64,000 nucleotides of DNA. Origin: an uncultured Gemmiger sp. (GTDB lineage Bacteria; Bacillota; Clostridia; Oscillospirales; Ruminococcaceae). The position numbers were made by a program, and so were the translations under genes. Position 1 is the stretch's first letter. Each line of letters begins with the position of its first letter. The notes beneath the pieces are model-generated. The model saw nothing but the letters and a program-made list of their open reading frames with translations. It had not been told where the DNA came from and did not search any database. The DNA lies in contig CALXHR010000003.1 in NCBI GenBank assembly GCA_944388175.1, forward strand, positions 1-64,000, written 5' to 3'. This document shows, piece by piece, positions 47,341 to 57,759 of this stretch.

Positions 47341-49494
47341 TTACTGCTGCGCGGCGCGCTTTTTGGCGATGGCCGCCAGCGCGTCCTTACGCGAGAGGTT
47401 GATGCGGCCCTGCTGGTCGATATCGGTGACCATGACGAAGATGGGGTCGCCGACGGCGACGACGTCCTCGACACGCTCGACGCGGTGGTCGTCCAGCTTG
47501 GAGATGTGGACGAGCCCCTCTTTGCCGGGGGCGATCTCAACAAACGCGCCGAAGTTCATCAGGCGGGTCACGCGGCCTTTGTAGATGGCACCGATCTCGG
47601 GGTCCTCGACGATGGTCTTGATGGTGCCGATGGCGCGCTTGGCGTCCTCGGCGTCGATGGCCGAGATAAAGACGTGGCCGTCCTCCTCAATATCAATCTT
47701 GCAGTTGCAGTTGGCGCAGATTTCCTGGATGACCTTGCCGCCCTTGCCGATGACGTCCTTGATCTTATCCACAGGGATGACCATGCTGAACATCTTGGGC
47801 GCGTACTTGGAAAGCTCGGCGCGCGGCGTGGCGATGCAGGGTTTGATGATCTCATCGAGGATATACAGGCGGCCTTTGCGGCATTTTTCCAGCGCGTCCT
47901 CGACGATCTCATAGGTCAGGCCGTCGACTTTGATATCCATCTGGATGGCAGTGATGCCGCGGCGGGTGCCGCCGACCTTGAAGTCCATGTCGCCGTGGAA
48001 GTCCTCGACGCCCTGGATATCAAGCATCGTCATCCAGCGGCCGCCGTGCAGCGGGTCACCGTCGGTGATGAGGCCGCAGGAGATGCCGGCCACCGGGGCT
48101 TTGATGGGCACGCCGGCGTCCATAAGCGCCAGGGTGGAACCGCAGATGGAAGCCTGCGAGGTGGAACCGTTGGAGGAGAGAACCTCCGACACGCAGCGGA
48201 TGGTGTAGGGGAACTCGCTCTGGTCGGGCAGGACGGGCACGAGCGCGCGCTCGGCCAGGTTGCCGTGGCCGATCTCGCGGCGGCCGGGGCTGCGCGGGGC
48301 GCGGGCTTCGCCGACGGAGTACGGCGGGAAGTTGTAGTGGTGGATGTAGCGCTTGTACTGGGTGTCGGACAGGTCGTCCATCAGCTGCGCGTCCTTGGTG
48401 GAGCCCAGCGTGCAGACGGTGAGCACCTGGGTCTGGCCGCGGGTGAACATGCCGGAACCGTGCACGCGGGGCAGCAGGCCGACCTCGGCGGCCAGGGGGC
48501 GAATTTCATTGATGCCGCGGCCGTCGACGCGCTTGCCATCCTCCAGCAGCCAGGTGCGCACGACCTTCTTTTGCAGCTTGTAGCTGATGAGGTCGATGTC
48601 GGCGGGCGTCAGGTCGGGGTGTTCCTCGGCAATCTTGTCCATAATGGGCAGCAGCGCCGCGTCGCGCACATTCTTGTCGTCGGTGTCCATCGCGGCCTTG
48701 ACTTCGTCCAGGTGGTTGGCGTAGACGTCGGCCAGCAGGGCGTGGTCCAGCTCGACCGGGGTGAAGGTCTTTTTGGGTTTGCCGATCTCGGCCACGATGC
48801 TGTTGATGAAGGCCAGCATCTTTTTGATCTCGGCATGGCCGGCCTTGATGGCCTGCATCATCGTGGCTTCGTCGACCTCGTTGGCGCCGGCTTCGATCAT
48901 GACGATCTTTTCTTCCGACGCGGCCAGCGTCAGCGAGAGGTCGCTCTTTTCGCGCTGCTCGGCCGTGGGGTTGAGCACGATCTCGCCATCCACCAGGCCG
49001 ACCGAGATGCCGGCGATGGGGCCGTTCCAGGGAATATCGGACATGGCGATGACGAGCGACGCGCCGTTCATGCCGGTGATCTCGGCCGAGTTGTCGGGGT
49101 CAAGGCTCATGACGGTCATCGTGACGCAGACGTCGTTGCGCATATCCTTGGGGAACAGCGGGCGGATGGGGCGGTCGACGACGCGCGAGGAGAGGATCGC
49201 GTGTTCGCCGGGACGGCCCTCGCGGCGCATAAAGCTGCCGGGGATGCGGCCCGCCGCGTAGAGTTTTTCTTCAAACTCAACGCTCAACGGGAAGAAATCG
49301 ACGCCTTCGCGCGGTTTCTCGCTCATCGTGACGTTGCACAGCACGCAGGTCTCGCCGTAGCGCACCATGGCGCTGCCGTTGGCCAGGCCGCACATTTTGC
49401 CGGTCTCGACCACGAGCGGGCGGCCGGCGAACGTCGTCTCAAACTTGCGGTAGTGGGGGAACGTTTCCAGCCGGGAAGCAAATTCGTAAGCCAT
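47341..49494 (-). CDS. pnp: Polynucleotide phosphorylase
   Basis: 717 residues. 3'-5' phosphorolytic exoribonuclease for mRNA decay. Two RNase PH domains (about 10-225 and 310-545), a KH domain with VIGKGGKVIQEI near 575, and a C-terminal S1 domain (GAIYKGRVTRLMNFGAFVEI near 625-690). Full length. ATG after GAAGGAGAATCTCT. It lies downstream of rpsO as in many bacteria. Confidence 0.97.
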   Translation of the reverse strand: MAYEFASRLETFPHYRKFETTFAGRPLVVETGKMCGLANGSAMVRYGETCVLCNVTMSEKPREGVDFFPLSVEFEEKLYAAGRIPGSFMRREGRPGEHAILSSRVVDRPIRPLFPKDMRNDVCVTMTVMSLDPDNSAEITGMNGASLVIAMSDIPWNGPIAGISVGLVDGEIVLNPTAEQREKSDLSLTLAASEEKIVMIEAGANEVDEATMMQAIKAGHAEIKKMLAFINSIVAEIGKPKKTFTPVELDHALLADVYANHLDEVKAAMDTDDKNVRDAALLPIMDKIAEEHPDLTPADIDLISYKLQKKVVRTWLLEDGKRVDGRGINEIRPLAAEVGLLPRVHGSGMFTRGQTQVLTVCTLGSTKDAQLMDDLSDTQYKRYIHHYNFPPYSVGEARAPRSPGRREIGHGNLAERALVPVLPDQSEFPYTIRCVSEVLSSNGSTSQASICGSTLALMDAGVPIKAPVAGISCGLITDGDPLHGGRWMTMLDIQGVEDFHGDMDFKVGGTRRGITAIQMDIKVDGLTYEIVEDALEKCRKGRLYILDEIIKPCIATPRAELSKYAPKMFSMVIPVDKIKDVIGKGGKVIQEICANCNCKIDIEEDGHVFISAIDAEDAKRAIGTIKTIVEDPEIGAIYKGRVTRLMNFGAFVEIAPGKEGLVHISKLDDHRVERVEDVVAVGDPIFVMVTDIDQQGRINLSRKDALAAIAKKRAAQQ

Positions 49495-49644
49495 AGAGAT
49501 TCTCCTTCATTGGGTTTTTATACCATGGCCGCGTCCTTTGCCCGGTTTTGAGCAATAAAGCCAGCAGCCAAGCCGGGTGCTTGGGTGCTCGATTTACTGC
49601 GCAAAACGGCAGGCAGGCGCGGCCGAAAGCCACAAAAAGGCAAA

Positions 49645-49682
49645 ACGGACAGGGCGCTTGTGTAGCACCCTGCCCGTTTTTG
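49645..49682 (-). terminator. Hairpin between rpsO and pnp
   Basis: On the minus strand ACGGGCAGGG pairs with CCCTGTCCGT, followed by TTTG. It could partly terminate or serve as an RNA-processing site, as at the rpsO-pnp border of other bacteria. Confidence 0.65.
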
Positions 49683-49688
49683 CGGAAA

Positions 49689-49961
49689 TTACTTGCGCAG
49701 ACCCAGCTCAGCGATCAGGGCACGATAACGGTTGATGTCCTTCTTTTGCAGATAGGCCAGCAGATTGCGGCGGCGGCCGACCATCTTGAACAGGCCGCGG
49801 CGGCTGTGGTTGTCATGCTTGTTGGTCTTGAGATGCTCGGTCAGGTGGTTGATGCGCGCGGTCAGCAGCGCGACCTGGACCTCCGGCGAGCCGGTGTCGC
49901 CCTCATGCAGGGCGGCCTTGGCGATGATGGGCTGCTTTTCGATAGCAGATTTCTGGCTCAT
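49689..49961 (-). CDS. rpsO: 30S ribosomal protein S15
   Basis: 90 residues. Binds 16S rRNA early in 30S assembly. [20 protein letters not shown] and the end [17 protein letters not shown], with [18 protein letters not shown], are nearly invariant S15 motifs. ATG after GAAAGAGG. The open frame upstream is not part of the protein. Confidence 0.98.
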   Translation of the reverse strand: MSQKSAIEKQPIIAKAALHEGDTGSPEVQVALLTARINHLTEHLKTNKHDNHSRRGLFKMVGRRRNLLAYLQKKDINRYRALIAELGLRK

Positions 49962-50061
49962 GTTACATACCTCTTTCAAAATAAGATTTGCCGGCAGCGC
50001 AGTGCGGGGTAACTGCGGGGTTGAGGCATACGCCCCGTACCGGGCCGCGGTAGCAGACAAT

Positions 50062-50090
50062 AGTATACCACACCCGCGCCGCAAATACAA
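50062..50090 (-). promoter_or_regulatory. rpsO promoter
   Basis: On the minus strand TTGTAT and TATACT are spaced by 17 bases; the bases before the -10 box (GGTGTGG) equal those in the rimP promoter. Confidence 0.72.
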
Positions 50091-50175
50091 GGGCGCGGGG
50101 CGGTGTTTTTGGCATTTATTTTTGCCGTGCCGGGCAGGAAAGCCTCGTCTCCATCGGCTTTCTCTATGGCCAGGC

Positions 50176-51108
50176 TTATTGTACGGTCTGCGCGGCAAAA
50201 TAGGCCTGGCTGTCCGCCGCCGCGCTGCGGATGAGCGCAGCCAGTTCCTCCAGCGTGCGGAACTTGCGCACCGGGCACAGGTAGCGGTGAAATTCCAGCA
50301 CAGGGGCCTGCCCGTACAGATCGCCGCAAAAATCCGGCACATACGTCTCGCAGGTCACCGGCGCGTTGGCGTCGCTTTCCACCGTGGGGCGGCGGCTGAT
50401 GCCGGTGGCGGCCGGCCACCAGGCGTCCTGCAGGCGGATGCGCGTCAGGTAGACGCCGGTGCAGGGCTGCAGTGCGTCGGGCGGGTAGTTCTGGTTGACC
50501 GTCGGCGTGCCCAGGCGGCCCGCGCCGATGCCTTTGCCGTGGGTGACCGGCCAGTCGATGGCATAGGGCGCGCCGAGCATGGCGTTGGCGTCGTCAAGGC
50601 GCCCCTCCTCCAGTGCGGCGCGGATGCGCGTGGACGACACCGCCTGCGCGCCGTACTGCGCCATGGGCACGATGTGCACCGCAATGCCCTGCGCGGCGCA
50701 GAGCGTGCGCAGCAGCTCGACATTGCCGGCCGCCCGCGCGCCAAAGGTAAAGTTATCGCCGCAAAAGACCGCTTTGGCCGCAAAGCAGCCCGCCAGCACC
50801 GTCTGCACAAAATCCTGCGGCGAGAGGGTGCGGAACGCTTCAAACGGGGGTTCCAGGTACTGCGCGACGCCCAGCGCCGCGATGCGGGCGTGCTTTTGCG
50901 CCAGCGAGAGGATGCGCCCGCCCTTGAGCGTCTGGTTGCCGGGCAGTTCAAACGTGAACGCCGCCGGCATCAGGCCGTGCTGCGCGGCGTACTGCACGGC
51001 GCTGCCCAGCACCATGCGGTGCCCGCAGTGCACGCCGTCAAAGTAGCCCAGCGCCACGGCGCTGCCCTGCGGCGCGGCGACCGGCGTCAGCGCGCGGTAA
51101 ATCTGCAT
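50176..51108 (-). CDS. ribF: Bifunctional riboflavin kinase/FAD synthetase
   Basis: 310 residues. Converts riboflavin to FMN and FAD. N-terminal FAD synthetase with [11 protein letters not shown] and [15 protein letters not shown]-terminal riboflavin kinase (about 185-310) with [20 protein letters not shown]. In many Firmicutes ribF follows truB, as here. Six bases after truB. No riboswitch-like leader is seen. Confidence 0.93.
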   Translation of the reverse strand: MQIYRALTPVAAPQGSAVALGYFDGVHCGHRMVLGSAVQYAAQHGLMPAAFTFELPGNQTLKGGRILSLAQKHARIAALGVAQYLEPPFEAFRTLSPQDFVQTVLAGCFAAKAVFCGDNFTFGARAAGNVELLRTLCAAQGIAVHIVPMAQYGAQAVSSTRIRAALEEGRLDDANAMLGAPYAIDWPVTHGKGIGAGRLGTPTVNQNYPPDALQPCTGVYLTRIRLQDAWWPAATGISRRPTVESDANAPVTCETYVPDFCGDLYGQAPVLEFHRYLCPVRKFRTLEELAALIRSAAADSQAYFAAQTVQ

Positions 51109-51114
51109 CGGCGG

Positions 51115-52008
51115 TCACGTCCTTTCACAAAAGAGTTTTTCGACCCGCAGCACGCCGCCGTCGACGCCCGCCAGGCCCAAAAACGCGCCGCTCTCGTCAT
51201 AGACGCGGTAGCGCCCGTCGGCCGCGGCGTAATGGCTGGTGGGGCAGCCGTTGAACAGGTGCGCCTTGACGCCGTCGTTGACGGTGAGCGCCGGCAGCGG
51301 GGCGAAGGCGGTATCCACCGGCAGCACCCAGCCGTTTTGGGCCAGCGCGCCGCTTTGGGCGGCCTGCAAAATATCCGGCAGCGTATGGCACTGCTCCAGC
51401 GTGAACACGCCCGCGCGGGTGCGGCGCAGCGCGGCCAGCGTGGCCGGCACGCCGAGGGCCGCGCCGATCTCCTCGGCCAAAACGCGGATATAGGTGCCTT
51501 TGGAGCAGGCGATGCGCAGCGTATAGTCCCCCGGCGCGGGGCTGCCGAGGTAGTCGATGCCATACACGGTGATGGGCCGCGGCGTGCGCGCCACGGTCTG
51601 GCCTTTGCGGGCGGCTTTGTACAGCGGCTGCCCGCCCACCTTGACGGCGCTGTACATGGGCGGCAGCTGCTGCTGCGGGCCCACAAACTGCGGCAATACC
51701 GCGCGCAGGCCCCCCTCCCCCACTGTGACGGGGGCGGTTTCCAGCGGCGTGCCGGTGATATCGCCGGTGTCGGTGCGCAGGCCTAAGCGCAGCGTCGCCT
51801 CGTAGGTTTTATCGTGGTCCAGCTGGCGGTCGGCCGCCGCCGTAGCGCGGCCGATAAACACGGCGAGCACACCGGTCGCCATAGGGTCCAGTGTGCCCGC
51901 ATGCCCCAGCTTGCGTGTGCCCAGCGCGCCGCGCAGCTTGGCCAGCACATCAAAGCTGGTCCAGCCGGCAGGCTTATCCACGGGCAGGATGCCGTTTGGC
52001 GTTTGCAT
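51115..52008 (-). CDS. truB: tRNA pseudouridine-55 synthase
   Basis: 297 residues. Isomerises U55 in the tRNA T-loop. GILPVDKPAGWTSFDVLAKL and KLGHAGTLDPMATGVL with catalytic Asp41 are diagnostic; the PUA-like C-terminus is present. ATG after AAAGGAAC. Part of the rimP-to-ribF operon. Confidence 0.95.
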   Translation of the reverse strand: MQTPNGILPVDKPAGWTSFDVLAKLRGALGTRKLGHAGTLDPMATGVLAVFIGRATAAADRQLDHDKTYEATLRLGLRTDTGDITGTPLETAPVTVGEGGLRAVLPQFVGPQQQLPPMYSAVKVGGQPLYKAARKGQTVARTPRPITVYGIDYLGSPAPGDYTLRIACSKGTYIRVLAEEIGAALGVPATLAALRRTRAGVFTLEQCHTLPDILQAAQSGALAQNGWVLPVDTAFAPLPALTVNDGVKAHLFNGCPTSHYAAADGRYRVYDESGAFLGLAGVDGGVLRVEKLFCERT

Positions 52009-52037
52009 GGTGGGGGTTCCTTTTCTTTCGTTGTGCG

Positions 52038-53030
52038 TTATGCGTCGGGCTCCGCCGCCGTCTGGGCGGCGCGGTCCAGTTCCTTTTTGACTTCGTCCAA
52101 AATGGCATGTTTGGCGTTGTCCAAATTGCCGCTGATCTCACAGCCGGCCGCGCGCGGATGCCCGCCGCCGCCCAACCGCCGCGCAATGCTGCAGGCGTTG
52201 GTCTGGTTGCCGGTGCGCACGCTGATTTTATAGCTGCCGTCCTTTTGCTGGCGCAGCGTCAGGCCGACCTCGACCCCCTCAATGGAACGCGGCAGGCTGG
52301 TCAGGTCCTCGAGCTCGGCCCCGGCCACACCGGCCGCCTGAATCTGGTCCCAGGTCAGGCAGATCATGGCGCAGCGGTCGCCGTAGTAATACTCAAGGCT
52401 TTCCAGCGCCATGCGCTCGGCTTCCATCCGCGCGTGGGAGCGGCACTCGAACAAACGCTCGTTGAGGGTGGCCACATCGGCCCCCGCTTCAATCAGCGCA
52501 GCCGCCGCGCGGTGGGTGGCCGCCGTGGTGTTGGTGAAGCGGAAGCACCCTGTGTCGGTAGCCAGGCCGGTGTACAGGCAGGCCGCGATATCCGGCGTGA
52601 GCTCGACGCCCAGTTCGGGGATCAGCGACGTCAGCAGCTCGGCGGCCGCAGCGGCGCTGCCGTCCACCAGCGATTCATAGGCATAGCCGCTGTTGGAAGC
52701 ATGGTGGTCGATGCAAAGGTCGACATGCTCGGCATACCGGGGCATGTTGTTTTTTTCGCCGAACAGCTGGATGCCGGCCACGTCCACCGCCACCACAAAG
52801 CGCGGCGCAAAGCTGCCGTCAAACACCGTGATGGGCAAAAAGGCGTACATGGCGGGGATCGGGTCGCTGCAAAGCACGGCGGCCGTCTTGCCCAGGCGGC
52901 GCAGCGCCAGGCACAGCGCCGCGCCCGAGCCGAGGGTGTCGCCGTCGGGGTTTTTATGGCATAAGATCAGGATGTCGTCCGCACCCAGCAGGCGCGAAAC
53001 AACGGTTTCGTGGTCCACAGATTGTGTCAT
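52038..53030 (-). CDS. nrnA: DHH-family oligoribonuclease/pAp phosphatase
   Basis: 330 residues. Degrades very short RNAs and dephosphorylates pAp. DHH domain: HKNPDGDTLGSG, AVDVAG and IDHHASN; DHHA1 domain: RLGGGGHPRAAG near 295. Located between rbfA and truB as is usual in Firmicutes. ATG after GGAGGGTCCGT. Confidence 0.9.
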   Translation of the reverse strand: MTQSVDHETVVSRLLGADDILILCHKNPDGDTLGSGAALCLALRRLGKTAAVLCSDPIPAMYAFLPITVFDGSFAPRFVVAVDVAGIQLFGEKNNMPRYAEHVDLCIDHHASNSGYAYESLVDGSAAAAAELLTSLIPELGVELTPDIAACLYTGLATDTGCFRFTNTTAATHRAAAALIEAGADVATLNERLFECRSHARMEAERMALESLEYYYGDRCAMICLTWDQIQAAGVAGAELEDLTSLPRSIEGVEVGLTLRQQKDGSYKISVRTGNQTNACSIARRLGGGGHPRAAGCEISGNLDNAKHAILDEVKKELDRAAQTAAEPDA

Positions 53031-53069
53031 ACGGACCCTCCTTTCACGCCCCGTCCCGGTTGGGCGGGG

Positions 53070-53453
53070 TCATTCGCCGTCGCTGGCGTCCGGCGCGCCG
53101 GGGGCGGGCTCTGCAGCCAGTTCCCCCAGCAGCTGGTTGATGCGCGCGGCGTAGGCGGCGCCTTCGTCCGCTACAAAGACAAAGCGCGGCGCTTTGCGGA
53201 TATGCATGCGGCGGCTGACTTCGGTGCGGACGTGGCCCGACGCCTTGTTGAGCGCCTTGACGACCGGTTCCGGCCCGCCTTCGCGCCCCATGACGCTGAT
53301 ATACACTTTGGCCTGGTCCAGGTCGGGCGTCACGTCCAGCCGCGTGACGGTCAGCAGACCGCCGGTCACGCGCGGGTCCTTCATCTCGCCAATGATGGCG
53401 ATGAGTTCCCGTTTCATATCCTGTGCCATACGGCCATGGTTTTTGCTTGGCAT
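53070..53453 (-). CDS. rbfA: Ribosome-binding factor A
   Basis: 127 residues. KH-like protein needed for 16S rRNA maturation and cold growth. DMKRELIAIIGEMKDPRV, LDVTPDLDQAKVYISVMG and VRTEVSRRMHIRKAPRFVF are conserved. C-terminal acidic extension. ATG after GAGGAAACGATACT. Confidence 0.93.
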   Translation of the reverse strand: MPSKNHGRMAQDMKRELIAIIGEMKDPRVTGGLLTVTRLDVTPDLDQAKVYISVMGREGGPEPVVKALNKASGHVRTEVSRRMHIRKAPRFVFVADEGAAYAARINQLLGELAAEPAPGAPDASDGE

Positions 53454-53548
53454 AGTATCGTTTCCTCAAACTGCTGCGGCCCCGGCCCACTGCCGGGGCC
53501 CGGCGCCGCTGGCCGGGCCGCCCCCGCAGGCGCGGTGCCGGGTCAGGT

Positions 53549-55927
53549 TCAATCGCGGTATTCCTCCATCTTGAAGCACTCGAACACGTCGCCCTCTTTG
53601 ATGTCGGAGAATTTTTCCAGCGTGATGCCGCACTCGAAGCCTTCGGCAACTTCCTTGACGTCGTCCTTGAAGCGGCGCAGGCTGGCGATGGCGTCCTCGC
53701 AGATGACGATGCCGTCGCGCACCAGGCGCAGCTGGGCGTCGCGGGTGATCTTGCCGCTGGTGACACGGCAGCCGGCCACCATGCCGACGCTGGAAATCTT
53801 GTAGACCTGGCGCACCTGCGCTTCGCCCAGGGCGACCTCGCGCACTTTGGGCGCCAGCATGCCTTTCATGGCGTCGGAGACGTCGTTGATGGCGTCGTAA
53901 ATGACGCGGTACATGCGCATCTCAACGCCGGTCTGCTCGGCTTCGGCCTTGGCGACGGCGTCGGGGCGGACATTGAAGCCGATGATGATGGCGTTGGAAG
54001 CGTCGGCCAGCGAGACGTCGGACTTGGAGACCGCGCCGACGCCCGCATGGATGACGCGGACGCGGACTTCCTCGTTGGAGAGTTTTTCAAGGCTTTGCTT
54101 GACGGCTTCGGCCGAGCCCTGCACGTCGGCTTTGACGACGATGGGCAGTTCTTTCATATCGTTGGCGGCCATCTGGTCAAACAGGTTATCCAGCGTGACC
54201 TTGGTGTAGCTGGCGAACTGGCGCTCCTTCGCTTCGTTGGTGCGCTTGTCGGCCAACTCGCGGGCCAGCTTCTCGTCCTCAACGGCTTCAAACAGTTCGC
54301 CGGCTTCGGGCACTTCGGTCAGGCCGGTGATCTCAACAGGCGTCGAGGGGCCGGCCTCGGTGATCTCACGGCCTTTGTCGTCGCGCATCGTGCGCACACG
54401 GCCGACGGCGGTGCCGGCAATCAGGCAATCGCCCTTATGCAGCGTGCCGTTCTGCACCAGCAGCGTCGCCACGGGGCCCTGGCCTTTGTCGAGACGGGCT
54501 TCGATGACGGCGCCCTTGCCGCGGCGGCTGGGGTTGGCCTTGAGTTCCATGACTTCGGCTTCCAGCGCGATGCGCTCGAGCAGTTCGCTGATGCCCATGC
54601 CGGTGGCGGCCGAAGTGGGGATGCAGGCGGTTTCGCCGCCCCAGTCCTCGGGCACGATCTCGTACTGGGTCAGCTGTTCCTTGACGCGCTCGGGGTTGGC
54701 GGTGGGTTTATCCATCTTGTTGACGGCGACGATGAGCTTGACACCCGCCGCCTTGGCATGGTTGATGGACTCGATGGTCTGCGGCATGATGCCGTCGTCG
54801 GCCGCCACCACCAGCACGGCGATGTCGGTCATGTTGGCGCCGCGGGCACGCATGGCGGTGAACGCCTCGTGGCCGGGGGTGTCCAGGAAGGTAATCAGGC
54901 TGTCGCCGCTCTTGACCTGGTAGGCGCCGATGGCTTGGGTGATGCCGCCGGCTTCGCCCGCCGTGACGTTGGACTTGCGGATGGCGTCCAGGATGGAGGT
55001 CTTGCCGTGGTCGACGTGGCCCATGACGACGACGACCGGCGGGCGGGAGACGAGGTCGGCCTCGTTGTCCTGCTCCTGCACAAAGAGACGTTCCTCGATA
55101 GAGACGTGGACCTCGTGCTCGACTTTGGCGTGGAACTCCTCGGCCACCAGGGCGGCGGTGTCAAAATCCACCACGTCGGAGACCGAGTGCATCTCGCCCA
55201 TCTGCATGAACTTGGCCACGACTTTGGCGGCCGTTTGTTTCAGGCGGGAAGCCAGTTCACCGACGGTGATCTCATCGGGGATGGAGATTTTGAGCTGCGC
55301 GTTGCGGGCTTTCTCCAGCTGGATGCGCTGCAGGCGCTCGGCTTCGGTCTCGCGGCGGCGGCCGAACTGCTGGCCGCGGCGGTTGTTGCGGTTGTTGAAT
55401 TTTTCTTTTTTGCCGGCGGGCTGCTTTTTGCGCTTGCCGGGCATGTTGCGGCTGTCGGCCAGGTCGTCGTAACGCGCGTTGAATTTATCGACGTTGACGT
55501 CGACGGTGCGGGTATCCACCGACACCTGCGCGCGGTCGACCTTGATCTGCTCGGTCGCCTTGACAGGCTCCTTGATGCCGGTGTTGGCCGCCAGCTCCTG
55601 CAGGGTGACGCGCTTTTCGGTGCGCTTTTCGGCCTGCTTTTCGGGCTTGCGGGGCTCGCGGCGCGGCTCCTGCTTTTTGGGCGCAGGCTTGGCCTGTTCC
55701 GCCGGTTTGGCGGGTTCTTTGGGCGTGCGGCTGGCCAGGTAGGCGTCCAGGCTGGTCTCGGCGTTGGCGCGGGTCAGCGTCTCCAGCAGCAGGTCCAGTT
55801 CTTTTTCGCCAAAGGTGCCGCCGGTCTTGTAGGCTTCGCCGGTCAGCGGCGCGACGGTCTCGATGACTTTTTTGGCCGGCACGCCGAAATCCTTGGCAAC
55901 TTCTGCGATCTTATATTTAAAATCCAT
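53549..55927 (-). CDS. infB: Translation initiation factor IF-2
   Basis: 792 residues. GTPase that positions initiator tRNA. It begins with the IF2_N helix bundle ([18 protein letters not shown]), followed by a Lys/Glu/Pro-rich linker to about 290. G domain motifs: G1 GHVDHGKTS (about 305), G3 DTPGHEAF, G4 NKMDKP, G5 SAATGMG; then domains II-IV. Within the family size range. A GC-rich gap of 95 bases with a hairpin (53478-53500, without T-run) separates it from rbfA. Confidence 0.97.
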   Translation of the reverse strand: MDFKYKIAEVAKDFGVPAKKVIETVAPLTGEAYKTGGTFGEKELDLLLETLTRANAETSLDAYLASRTPKEPAKPAEQAKPAPKKQEPRREPRKPEKQAEKRTEKRVTLQELAANTGIKEPVKATEQIKVDRAQVSVDTRTVDVNVDKFNARYDDLADSRNMPGKRKKQPAGKKEKFNNRNNRRGQQFGRRRETEAERLQRIQLEKARNAQLKISIPDEITVGELASRLKQTAAKVVAKFMQMGEMHSVSDVVDFDTAALVAEEFHAKVEHEVHVSIEERLFVQEQDNEADLVSRPPVVVVMGHVDHGKTSILDAIRKSNVTAGEAGGITQAIGAYQVKSGDSLITFLDTPGHEAFTAMRARGANMTDIAVLVVAADDGIMPQTIESINHAKAAGVKLIVAVNKMDKPTANPERVKEQLTQYEIVPEDWGGETACIPTSAATGMGISELLERIALEAEVMELKANPSRRGKGAVIEARLDKGQGPVATLLVQNGTLHKGDCLIAGTAVGRVRTMRDDKGREITEAGPSTPVEITGLTEVPEAGELFEAVEDEKLARELADKRTNEAKERQFASYTKVTLDNLFDQMAANDMKELPIVVKADVQGSAEAVKQSLEKLSNEEVRVRVIHAGVGAVSKSDVSLADASNAIIIGFNVRPDAVAKAEAEQTGVEMRMYRVIYDAINDVSDAMKGMLAPKVREVALGEAQVRQVYKISSVGMVAGCRVTSGKITRDAQLRLVRDGIVICEDAIASLRRFKDDVKEVAEGFECGITLEKFSDIKEGDVFECFKMEEYRD

Positions 55928-55948
55928 ATACTGTGGTCCTCCTCTGCA

Positions 55949-56254
55949 TCAGGCAAGATGTTTTGCGCACAGCTGCGCAAGGTGTTCGTCCGTTATGCCA
56001 AACACGGCGGCCGGTTTGGGGGTAAGCACCGCCAGGTCGGCGGTGGCCAGCGGCATACGCCGGCAGGGCACGACCCCCTCGCAGGCGGCTTGCATGTGGG
56101 TCACGGTACGCTCGCTGGCGTCGGCGGCCAGCAGCACCAGCGCCACCTTACCGCGCAGGGCGTTTTCCTGCACGCGGTCGTACCCGTGCAGCAGTTTGCC
56201 GGCTTTGCGGCACAGCCCCAGCGCGCCCAGCAGCGGGTGTTGGTCATTCGCCAT
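55949..56254 (-). CDS. ylxQ: L7Ae-like RNA-binding protein (YlxQ)
   Basis: 101 residues. LLGALGLCRKAGKLLHGYD at the start is typical of the YlxQ/L7Ae kink-turn-binding fold. Role in translation is presumed from its constant place between ylxR and infB. ATG overlaps the end of ylxR by 11 bases. Confidence 0.88.
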   Translation of the reverse strand: MANDQHPLLGALGLCRKAGKLLHGYDRVQENALRGKVALVLLAADASERTVTHMQAACEGVVPCRRMPLATADLAVLTPKPAAVFGITDEHLAQLCAKHLA

Positions 56255-56555
56255 GGTCTGCCGCCCCCTTTGCCGTTTGTTCTGCGCACTGGATCTCCTC
56301 GGTCAGGCGGTCGTAGATCTCGCCGGGGATGGGGACCTCAAACGTGCGTTCCAGCCGTTTGGCCTTGCGGGCTTTGGCCAGGCACGCGGCCGAGGGGCAA
56401 AGGTACGCCCCCCGCCCCGGGGCCTTGCCGCGCAGATCGATGCTGATTTCGCCTTCGGGGCTGCGCACAACGCGCACCAGTTCCCGCTTGGGGCGCTGGG
56501 CGTTGCAGCCGATACAGCGGCGCATCGGGACTTTTTTTTGCTTTTGCTGCTGCAA
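56244..56555 (-). CDS. rnpM: RNase P modulator RnpM (YlxR)
   Basis: 103 residues. RRCIGCNAQRPKRELVRVV and GKAPGRGAYLCP are the YlxR signature. In Bacillus the protein binds the RNase P RNA and modulates its activity. Usual position between nusA and ylxQ. Short overlap with the next gene. Confidence 0.88.
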   Translation of the reverse strand: MQQQKQKKVPMRRCIGCNAQRPKRELVRVVRSPEGEISIDLRGKAPGRGAYLCPSAACLAKARKAKRLERTFEVPIPGEIYDRLTEEIQCAEQTAKGAADHGE

Positions 56556-56622
56556 GTAGCCGACCTCTTTTCACATAGGGTCCGGGCCGGCGGCGGGGCC
56601 GCCCGGTGGGAAGAATGCCGCC

Positions 56623-57696
56623 TTAGTCCTCGTCCTCGCCGTAGTAGCCGGACTCGGGGCGGATGTCGATATTGTAGCCCGTCAGGTGGGCGCACAGGCG
56701 GACGTTCTGGCCCTTGTTGCCGATGGCCAGGCTGAGCTGGTGGTCGGGTACCGTGACGCGGCAGCTCTTACTTTCGCCGGGCAGCAGGTCGACCTTGACG
56801 ACCTTGGCCGGGGACAGCGCGGCCGAGATGAACTCGGTGATATCCTCGCTCCAGCGGATGACGTCGATTTTTTCGCCGCCGAGCTCCTGCACGATCTTTT
56901 CCACACGCGCGCCGCGGGCGCCGATGCAGGCGCCGACGGGGTCGACGTCGGGGTTCTTGCTCCACACAGCCAGCTTGGTGCGGGCGCCAGCCTCACGGGC
57001 GATGGCCTTGATCTCGACGGTGCCGTCGTAGACTTCGGGCACTTCCAGCTCAAACATGCGCTTGACCAGGCCCGGGTGGGTGCGGCTGATCGTCACGCGC
57101 GGGCCGCGGTCGGTGGCCAGCACATCGACGACATAGACCTGCACGGTCTCGCCCTCGCGGAAAGTCTCGCCGGGGACCTGCTCGTTGCGGGGCAGCACGG
57201 CGCTGCCGCCTTTGCCCAGATCCAGCACGATGTTGCCGCGCTCGGGGTCGATGGAGACGACGGTGGCGGTGATGAGCTCATGCGCGCGGGACTGCATCTC
57301 GCTGCACTGCAGGTTGCGCTCGCCCTCGCGCAGGCCCTGGCGGATGACGTGCTTGGCGGTCTGCGCCGCAATGCGGCCGAATTCTTTGGTCTTGAGCACC
57401 GTCGTCATGCGCTGGCCGACCTTGTAGGTCTTGCGGACTTTCTGCGCGTCCTCCAGGCTGACCTGGGTATGGGGGTTCTCGACCTCCTCGACGATGTCGC
57501 GCAGCAGCGTGACGCGGAACGAGGCCGTCACCGGGTCGATGTCCACGGCGACGTTGTCGTCCTCAACTTCATAGTCCTTTTTGACGGCGATGACGATGGC
57601 TGCCTTGATCTTTTCGATCAGGTAGTCGGCCGGCAGGCCGCGCTCTTTTTCCAGGTCTGCCAGGGATGCAAAAAATTCGTTGTTCGCAGTAGCCAT
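56623..57696 (-). CDS. nusA: Transcription termination/antitermination factor NusA
   Basis: 357 residues. N-terminal RNA polymerase-binding domain, S1 domain (VLDLGKGGSAVLPRNEQVPG near 150) and two KH domains (GACIGARGARVEKIVQELGG; IGNKGQNVRLCAHLTGY). No C-terminal acidic repeats, as in Gram-positives. ATG after GGGAGG at eleven bases; an open frame upstream crosses the intergenic region without a good start. Confidence 0.95.
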   Translation of the reverse strand: MATANNEFFASLADLEKERGLPADYLIEKIKAAIVIAVKKDYEVEDDNVAVDIDPVTASFRVTLLRDIVEEVENPHTQVSLEDAQKVRKTYKVGQRMTTVLKTKEFGRIAAQTAKHVIRQGLREGERNLQCSEMQSRAHELITATVVSIDPERGNIVLDLGKGGSAVLPRNEQVPGETFREGETVQVYVVDVLATDRGPRVTISRTHPGLVKRMFELEVPEVYDGTVEIKAIAREAGARTKLAVWSKNPDVDPVGACIGARGARVEKIVQELGGEKIDVIRWSEDITEFISAALSPAKVVKVDLLPGESKSCRVTVPDHQLSLAIGNKGQNVRLCAHLTGYNIDIRPESGYYGEDED

Positions 57697-57759
57697 TTTT
57701 ATGGTATCCTCCCAAGTATTGGTTTGGTATTTTGGGTCATACATTGCGGGGCGCGGCGC

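Noticed and set aside
47485-49551. 688-codon plus-strand frame over pnp
   Set aside because: pnp on the other strand is certain; the frame is rich in Asp/Val/His from reversed codons.
51109-51114. FMN riboswitch upstream of ribF
   Set aside because: Only six bases separate truB and ribF; there is no leader to hold an aptamer.
54047-56446. 799-codon plus-strand frame over infB, ylxQ and ylxR
   Set aside because: Antisense to three recognised genes; no start signal.
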